Source: Corinectria fuckeliana | Lineage: Eukaryota > Ascomycota > Sordariomycetes > Hypocreales > Nectriaceae | Reading direction: 5' to 3' | Assembly: GCA_019137255.1 (NCBI GenBank) | Contig: WPDH01000059.1 | Location: forward strand, 43,830-107,829 | Length of the DNA stretch: 64,000 nucleotides | In this document: positions 57,406 to 64,000 of the stretch, in pieces | Numbering within the stretch: position 1 is the stretch's first letter | Layout: each line of letters opens with the position of its first letter | The notes under the pieces: generated by a model | What the model was told of the DNA's origin: nothing | Database searches by the model: none | Seen by the model: only the letters and a program-made list of their open reading frames with translations | Translations under genes and position numbers: made by a program

Positions 57406-57452
57406 AAAAGTGGTCTAAAAGGGGGGGTAGTCTAAAAGTGGGGGGGGGGACT
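57406..57452 (-). repeat. Right terminal inverted repeat of the Fot1-type element
   Basis: Reverse complement of the left repeat with a few transitions (CTTCTGGACCAC reads CTTTTAGACTAC here), all of the C-to-T or G-to-A type expected from RIP. Confidence 0.92.
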
Positions 57453-57454
57453 TA

Positions 57455-60400
57455 TTATCCTAGTGTAATAGTTAGTGCTAACTTTGTTAACACTTAATAT
57501 AAGCCTTTAGGGCTTAACCTTAGGGCTTGCTTAAATAGTAGGCTAGCAGCTCTTTTAAGAATGTTAGATAAGCACTTACTAAATACTTATTAAGTAGAAG
57601 CTTTATAATATACTAATACCTACCTTTATAATCTTTATATTTACACTCTAGTAAGACTAACTCTTATAATTCTTTTACTTTTATACCCTACCTAGGTTAT
57701 TAGTATATAACACAGAATAAGAAGTTATATAAGATCCCCTATAGAGTGTAGTAAGTATATAATAAGTATAAGATAACTATTAATAATAATAAATAAACTT
57801 ATACTTACTAATTAGGTGGAGAAAGAGATTAATCTAATTAATACTCTTCTTATAAAGGAGAGACCCTCTTAGGAAATACCTTTTATACTAGACCTTATAC
57901 TAAGCTAAGAGGTGTTATTAGGAAGAACACTCTCTCCTCTATATAAAGCTAGGTTATAATAAGTACTAAGAGAGGACTTAAAGACTACTTATAGGGATTA
58001 TAACCTTAATAGGAGAGAAACTCTAATATTAGATATATATAATAATAATAAAGACTAATTATCTATATAATCCTAATTGTATATAAGATAATAATCCTAA
58101 TTAAGAACCTTTTTAGAATATTATCACTAAGTGATTAGCCTTAAAAAAGATATTTTAAACCTTTAGGAATTAGTCTTAATAATAGTATCTTAATAAGAAG
58201 AGGACTATAAAATATAAGAGGAAGATTATTAATTTTAGAAATAGCTACTTAAAAAGCTAGCTATAAAATCTAGTGGTAATAAGCTAAAAGAGTATAAAAA
58301 ACTATCTTAATACTCTTATAAGTCTCTTAAGAAAGATATAATAAGTGTATAAATTAATAATTAGATTTATACTATATAGTTAGTAAATAATATATAAGAG
58401 TCTATAACTTATCACTAGAAAATACTCTAGTTAATTACCTACCTCTTTAAAATCTTATAGATAGAATAGAAAGACTACTTAAGCGCTATATAAGACCTCT
58501 TATAGTTAGACTTTATAAACTTTATAAGAAGACTATATATAAATCTAAAATAGTAAGTAATTAAACTATAGGAAAACCTTACCTACTTTTAACAGGGCAT
58601 AAAGTAGTTGCTAATAAACTACTTTAATATATAGAGATTAATCTATAACTCTCTTAGCACTAAGAAGCCTAAGAAAGATAAGGTTTTAATATACTAATAC
58701 TATTATAGACTATAAACTAGGGTTAAGAAAGAGCTTTAAAGACTATAAATAGATATCCTAAAGGTAAGAGAGCTAGCTTAGAAAGCTTAATAGTAATAGT
58801 AATACCTTAAAGGTAATAACTACTTAAGGAGTAATAGCTAAAAGAGGAGTAGCTTTACTAACACTTAGGAGGGTTTATAAAAGACCTAAATAACAGACTG
58901 TTAAACTTACCCTCTAAGCGAGTTAAGAACTTAAAATACTAATAAGTTAACTAATAAAAAATCTTAGCTAGCTAGTAATAATAGATAATAAGTAGTAAAT
59001 AACTACTTATTAAGTTAGTTTCTTAGAGGGATTACCTGCTATAATTATAATAAAGAAGGATACTATACTTTAAATTATAAGACACCTTAAAGGACTATAA
59101 GATAGTTAAATAAAGAAAAGGCTACCTAAGATATAGCTGCTATATAGGCTATTATAGCCTATCTTAAGAATATTAACTTATTAGAAAACAAGTAGGTATA
59201 AGAATAATTACTATACCTCTTATACTAAAACCTAAGCTAGTGCTAATTAGAGTAATTATATAAGGTAGAGTGCTTATTATATAAGTGTTTACTAAAAAAG
59301 AAGTTAAGATAAATATAAATACTTATATATAAGTTAACCTTATTAGCTAATAACTAGTATAAAAGTTAAGTCTTAAGTCTAATCTAGATTAGAAGGCACT
59401 AAACCTAGCCAGCTTTAATAGGATAATTACTCTTTTCCTGCTAGCTTACTAGCTAACTTTCTTCCTACTAAATCACTAAGAGTTCTCTAAGAAAGTAAGA
59501 AAGCTGTTTATAAAAGTATAACACCTAAAAGGGGCTAGTAACTTACTTTTATCTACCTAAGTGATAAGAGAAGAAGGTATTATAATTAATACCTAAATAT
59601 ATATATAGACTTATAAACCTGTTTTAGTTTAAGACCTTATATCCTTTATAAAGGGCTTAGTAGAAGATAATAAAAAGGTATTTATTATATATATTAATAG
59701 TATACTATTACTAGATAAGCAGCTAATACCTGTTCTAAGAGAGGATTTAGAGAAATAAAAAGATAATACCTTACTAGCTAAACTAAAGTTAGAAAGAGAA
59801 ACCTTTAGCAAGAAAGTATTAAAAACTCTACTATTACTAGAAGGAGTAGAATACTTAATTAACTTATAATTAGAGAGGAAACCTCTACTAAAATAAATAT
59901 ATCTTACTAATAAGAAGTAAGCTTAAGTTATTTACAAATATATTACTAAGAATATAGCAAATAGTTAGATTAGATATTCTATAAGTAAAGCTAGTATACT
60001 TATTCTTTTTATACTAAAAAAGAATAGAGAAATCTAGATTTATATAAACTATAAAGGCCTTAATACTATTATAGTGAAAAACTATTATCTATTACTATTA
60101 ATTAGCAATCTATTAGATTAATTATCTAAGGTAAAATAGATCTTAAAGATTAATATCTATAATATATATTACTATATCTAGATTAAGCTAGACAACTAGT
60201 AGAAAACTGTGTTTTATATAAGATATAGTTACTTTAAATATACTATTATACTATTTAGATTAACTAATACCCTAACTATATTCTAAGTATATATTTACTA
60301 AGTGCTCACTAGGTTACTAAACACTTACTATATTATATACCTAGATAATATTATTATATACTTAAAAACTAGAGAGTAGTATACTAAAAATATTAAAAAG

Positions 60401-63060
60401 ATACTTTATAGACTATAAAGCTTCTAACTATATACTAAGCTGTTAAAATATATATTTTACTAATAGAAAGTTAAGTTCCTAAGGTATATTATTACCTAAA
60501 AGAGGTTAAAAATAAACCCCTCTAAAGTTTGTATAATCACTAAGTAGCTAATACTAAAGAATATTAAAAACATTTAAGTTTTTTAAGGATTTTATAACTT
60601 CTACTAGAAGTTTATTATAAAGTACTCTAAAATTACTACCCTCTTAACAGCCTAGTTAAAATAAGATAAAAGGGCTAAAAGGTTTTAATAGGGAGAGGAG
60701 GAGAAAATAGCATTTTAAACTCTTAAGTGTGTATTCTACTTAGCAACTGTTTTATAATATTAGGACCTTACTAAGTGTATATAAGTAGAAACAGATATAT
60801 TCTTATAAGTAATCTTAGGGATCTTAATATAACTATTTAATAATTAATAGAGACTTATTACCTATATATTATATAAGCTTATAGATATAAAGTAATAGTA
60901 GGGTATAAGATAATAAGAGCTATTAGCTGTTATTAAAAGCCTTAAGCACTAGAGCTACTACCTGCTAGGATTTTTAGATAGGTTTTTTTTACTAATAGAT
61001 TATATAGTACTTAAGAGAGTAATTACTATACTAGTGTGAGACCTCTAAGAAAAGCTTGCTTATTAGGTATATAAGTTAGTACCTTTTAACTTTAATATTA
61101 AATACTACTCTAGGATTTAAAACCTTACAGATAGACTATTAAGATATTCTAACTATATAGAGGGTAAGGTTAGCTATAATAATATACTACTTACTCTTAT
61201 AATAAAGCTATAGATAGTTAAAAATCTACTGCTAGATATATAATAAATAATCACTAATATTAAAAGTAAGATAAAAACTATAAGAGTATATATATAAGTA
61301 GTATAAGTAAGTCTTAAAAACCTTATAAGATAATAAGTCTAAAAAGAGTATCTCTTACCTTAAACTCCCTAGAAAGACTAGGAAAGTTAGATATAAGAAG
61401 TGTTTATCTTTATAGTTACTTAAGCCTAAAGACAGGTAGGTATAACCTAAAAGCAGTTAGAGAATACTTAGTAAGAAATAGCCTATTAAGAAAGCTAAGA
61501 GGACTCTATTAGAGCTAGAATTATTAATCTAAAGTAATATATCTTATGCTAAATTATAAGAGAGCTTATAAAGAGTAAAATAGTATTCTTATTATAACTC
61601 TTATTATACTTAGAAGAACTAGTTAGAGGACTATAAGCTAATAATTAGTTCTGTTAATAATAGTTAGTAAGAGTGTAACAAATAGCTAGTAAGCTAGATT
61701 ACTACTTTTATAATTAGAATAGAATCTTATTTTTTAAGAGCAGACTAGTAATTCTTATATAAAAGGTGTTAAAACTTAAAATTCTATACTAGTACTATAA
61801 TAATCTTAGAGTAGAATATATAAAAACTATAAAGATATTAAAACTTATTAGCAGAAAGTTCTATTAGAATAAGATTAGAGAAGATATAACTAAGTATATA
61901 ACTAGCTGCTAACTATACTAAGAGGTAAGAACCTTAAGGTATAAGCCTTATAGATATTTATAATTACTCTTAATACTATTATACCTATTTTAAGAAATTA
62001 GTATAAACTTTATTATAAGTTTACTAAATAGTATATAAGTAGATAATAAGAAATATAATATAATTTTAGTAATTATATACTATATAATAAAATATATAAT
62101 ATTTATTCCCTATAAAAAAACTATAATAGTAGCTTAATTAGTGTAAGTGCTTTATAAGTAGGTGAAATATAAGTTTAAAAGTCCTAAAGGGATTATAAGT
62201 AATAAAGATAAGCTTCTTATAAGCTAATTTTAGGAGGACCTTATAATTAAGAGGGCAACTTATTAGTAACTATTTACTATATACTACTTATAGACTAATA
62301 GCTAGATAGAGAGAATAAACTAAGCTATAAAGAAATATCTATAAATCTATATAAAGAAGTCTTCTAAAAGATAAGTAGTATAATTACTAAAAGCAGAATT
62401 TACATATAATAATAGCTAATATAGTAGTATTAGTATATTCCTAATATAAGCCTTATATAGGTACTACCTAAAGGTAGTAAAGTATATACTATAACACTTA
62501 AAAACCACTATATAAGAAGTAACTAAGCATATTAAAACTTTTTGCTAAGTGTGTAATAAGGCCTATAAGTGCTAGAAATAAGTAATAAAGGCCTAAGCTA
62601 AGAACTATAATAAAAGATATCTTAAATAGAAATACTAGGTAAGATAAGTAGTAAAACTATCTATATATAACTTCTAATTTAAATATAAGAAATTAGCACT
62701 TAAGTTTATCTAAGTTATAATAGCTAAAAGAGTTAGAAAATAAGCTTATTAAGTTTACCTGCTAAAATAATACTATAAGATATATAATATATTTTTAGTC
62801 TTACTTATTAAACTATAGAAAGATATATATAAAATACTTAATAAATACTTAATAACTCTTTTAGAACTTAAAAAAAAAGAGAATAAATAGAAAGTTAAAA
62901 AAATTATTATAGATAAGAAAATAAGAGAGGAAACCTTCTACTTAGTAAAATAGATAAGATAGCTAGTAGAATATAACACTTAGGAACTTATAATTCACTT
63001 AGAAAATATAATAAAAATAGTATAGTAATATTACTAATAATAAAAGTGTATATATAAAAA
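57455..63060 (+). mobile_element. Gypsy/Ty3 LTR retrotransposon B (chromovirus), heavily RIP-mutated, ends unresolved
   Basis: Directly right of the Fot1-type element. The plus strand shows gag, zinc knuckle, reverse transcriptase, RNase H, integrase and chromodomain in Gypsy order. The 5' LTR should lie in about 57460-57900 but I cannot bound it, because the 3' LTR is not identifiable in the window. It is not a copy of element A: the RT and integrase motifs differ clearly. CA dinucleotides are much rarer than in element A, so it has been mutated harder or longer. Confidence 0.8.
57900..63045 (+). pseudogene. Gag-pol polyprotein of Gypsy element B, inactivated
   Basis: Landmarks read through stops: zinc knuckle ITCYNYNKEGYYTLNYK at about 59035-59085 (some Cys/His changed to Tyr); RT from about 60030 (FYINYKGLNTIIVKNYY) with YLDNIIIY at about 60340-60364, second catalytic Asp lost; RNase H near 60790 (ETDIFLQVILGIL pattern); integrase about 61985-62560, first Asp in SINFIISL now Asn, later Glu kept in SQIERINQ; chromodomain at about 62900-63040 (FYLVK.IR.LVEYNT.EL, aromatic cage partly lost). 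Non-functional. Confidence 0.82.
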
Positions 63061-64000
63061 ATAAGATAATAAGAATCTCTAATAATAGGTAAAAACCTAA
63101 TAATAACTAGGTAATAAATACTTACCTTTTTTTAACCTAAATATAAACTTAAATAACTAAACTGTTAAAACTCTAAATAAAAGCTGCTTAAAACTATAAA
63201 AAAAACTAGACTATAGACTAAACTAATAATAAAAATTTAAGCTTAGAAAGAAATATAATAAACCTAACTACTATAATAAGGCTAGAATTTTTCCTCCTTC
63301 TTATTATTCTTCTTATTCTGCTCTTAGCAAGCTTACTCTTAGAGTTATTCCTCCTCTAAGTGTTATTACTTAGCTATAATATGCTTTACCTTAGAATAAG
63401 TAAGAGCTTCTCTTTTAGGATCTTAGATAAGCAGCTAATAGCTATAAGAGGTGTAGAAAAAAATGCAGAAAGAGGCTAAGAAATAAACTAAACTATAATA
63501 AGAAGAATTACTAAACATACTATTACTATATATTAAGCTCTTATTATTATAAGAACAGTTAGGAGCTAGTTAGTTACTATAGTAGAGAGGTGTTATACTT
63601 ATAAAAAAAACAAATAGCTTAAGAGCCCTATTATTATAATACTAAATAATAGAGGCCTAAATAGTCTTAGAAAAATCATTAGGGAAAGTATAAGCAGAAC
63701 TCTTATTAGACACCCTAATAGTAAGTATACACTTAGTAACTACTAGGGTATAAAAAGCTAATAATAGGAGTTAGAAGATAAAATTATTATAGTAATATAA
63801 GAGTGTTATAGATACTAGTTAAGCCTGTAAAACTAACTAGTTCTTATAGTTAATTAAACTAAATTTAACCTTAGTATATAGTGCTTAAATCTAAGTAAAC
63901 GTAACTACTTTCTAGTATATAAATAAATATATATTACCGCCCTAAATATAAATACCTATAGGGTTTTTAGTAAACTTAATAAGGTTTTACTATATAGTAG
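63061..64000. other. A/T-rich tail of the repeat island
   Basis: 940 bp of the same RIP-type composition. It should hold the 3' untranslated region and perhaps the 3' LTR of Gypsy element B or another element, but I could not match any part to 57460-57900 with confidence. No functional ORF was found. Confidence 0.5.

Larger units (their letters stand above)
45506..57452 (-). mobile_element. Fot1/pogo-type Tc1-mariner transposon, split by two nested LTR insertions
   Basis: Near-identical 47-bp terminal inverted repeats (45506-45552 and 57406-57452) begin AGTC, as in Fot1, and are flanked by TA on both sides (45504-45505, 57453-57454). Removing the miniature LTR element (46686-47382, plus TSD) and the Gypsy element (47690-57081, plus TSD) leaves about 1.85 kb, the usual Fot1 size. 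The remaining pieces carry one continuous minus-strand transposase. The body is saturated with C-to-T/G-to-A changes, but the first ~180 bp at the left are not. Confidence 0.9.

Noticed and set aside
59629..59811. 60-codon minus-strand frame in the repeat island
   Set aside because: Antisense of the gag-pol region of Gypsy element B; not a gene.
45506..64000. A Starship-type giant mobile element carrying cargo genes
   Set aside because: No tyrosine-recombinase captain or cargo genes; all sequence I can read is nested Fot1, mini-LTR and Gypsy material with its own borders.

Overview
The window is nuclear DNA of a filamentous ascomycete (Pezizomycotina, most likely Sordariomycetes). The genes are split by short introns of about 50-110 bp with GT(GC)-AG ends and CTAAC-type branch sites. 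The proteins have clear fungal orthologues, intergenic regions are long with pyrimidine-rich leaders and TACC/TAGG words, and the last 18.5 kb is A/T-rich transposon debris carrying the C-to-T/G-to-A signature of repeat-induced point mutation (RIP). I cannot name the species.

Layout, 1-45.2 kb (gene-bearing, normal base composition): 3' part of a diphthine-ammonia ligase gene (DPH6, +); pyridoxal-reductase-type aldo-keto reductase (-); DUF202 membrane protein (+); Hcs1/Smbp2-type helicase (+); a 4 kb gap; an unrecognised 700-aa disordered/coiled-coil protein (+); mitochondrial intermediate peptidase OCT1 (-) divergent from a MICOS subunit MIC26/27 (+), which converges on tRNA-dihydrouridine synthase DUS2 (-); a 3.5 kb gap; an unrecognised 1136-aa protein (+); Osh6/7-type oxysterol-binding-related lipid transfer protein (+) converging on the U2AF small subunit (-); ELMO/CED-12-like protein (+) converging on a secreted Thr-rich protein with four Cys modules (-); a 3.8 kb gap; PRA1-family protein (+); and an acidic/basic low-complexity protein (+) whose start cannot be found as an ATG. 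These are mostly housekeeping genes with no shared pathway. The one suggestive pairing is the 389-bp divergent promoter between two mitochondrial genes (OCT1 and MIC26/27).

Layout, 45.5-64 kb (repeat island): a Fot1/pogo-type Tc1-mariner DNA transposon, originally about 1.85 kb, with 47-bp terminal inverted repeats and TA target-site duplication, now stretched to 11.9 kb by two LTR insertions into its transposase gene. One is a 697-bp miniature LTR element (171-bp LTRs, 5-bp TSD). The other is a 9.4-kb Gypsy chromovirus (384-bp LTRs, perfect 5-bp TSD). Right of it lies a second, more eroded Gypsy chromovirus (gag zinc knuckle to chromodomain visible) and unresolved A/T-rich sequence to the window end. 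All transposon genes are dead: Gln and Trp codons have become stops, and catalytic Asp codons have become Asn.

The most unusual points are the fully datable nest, the miniature LTR element, the 2.3 kb of coding-like sequence between the chromodomain and 3' LTR of the first Gypsy element, the RIP edge inside the Fot1 copy next to the last gene, and the ATG-less acidic ORF that abuts PRA1. I saw no tRNA, rRNA, CRISPR or biosynthetic cluster.
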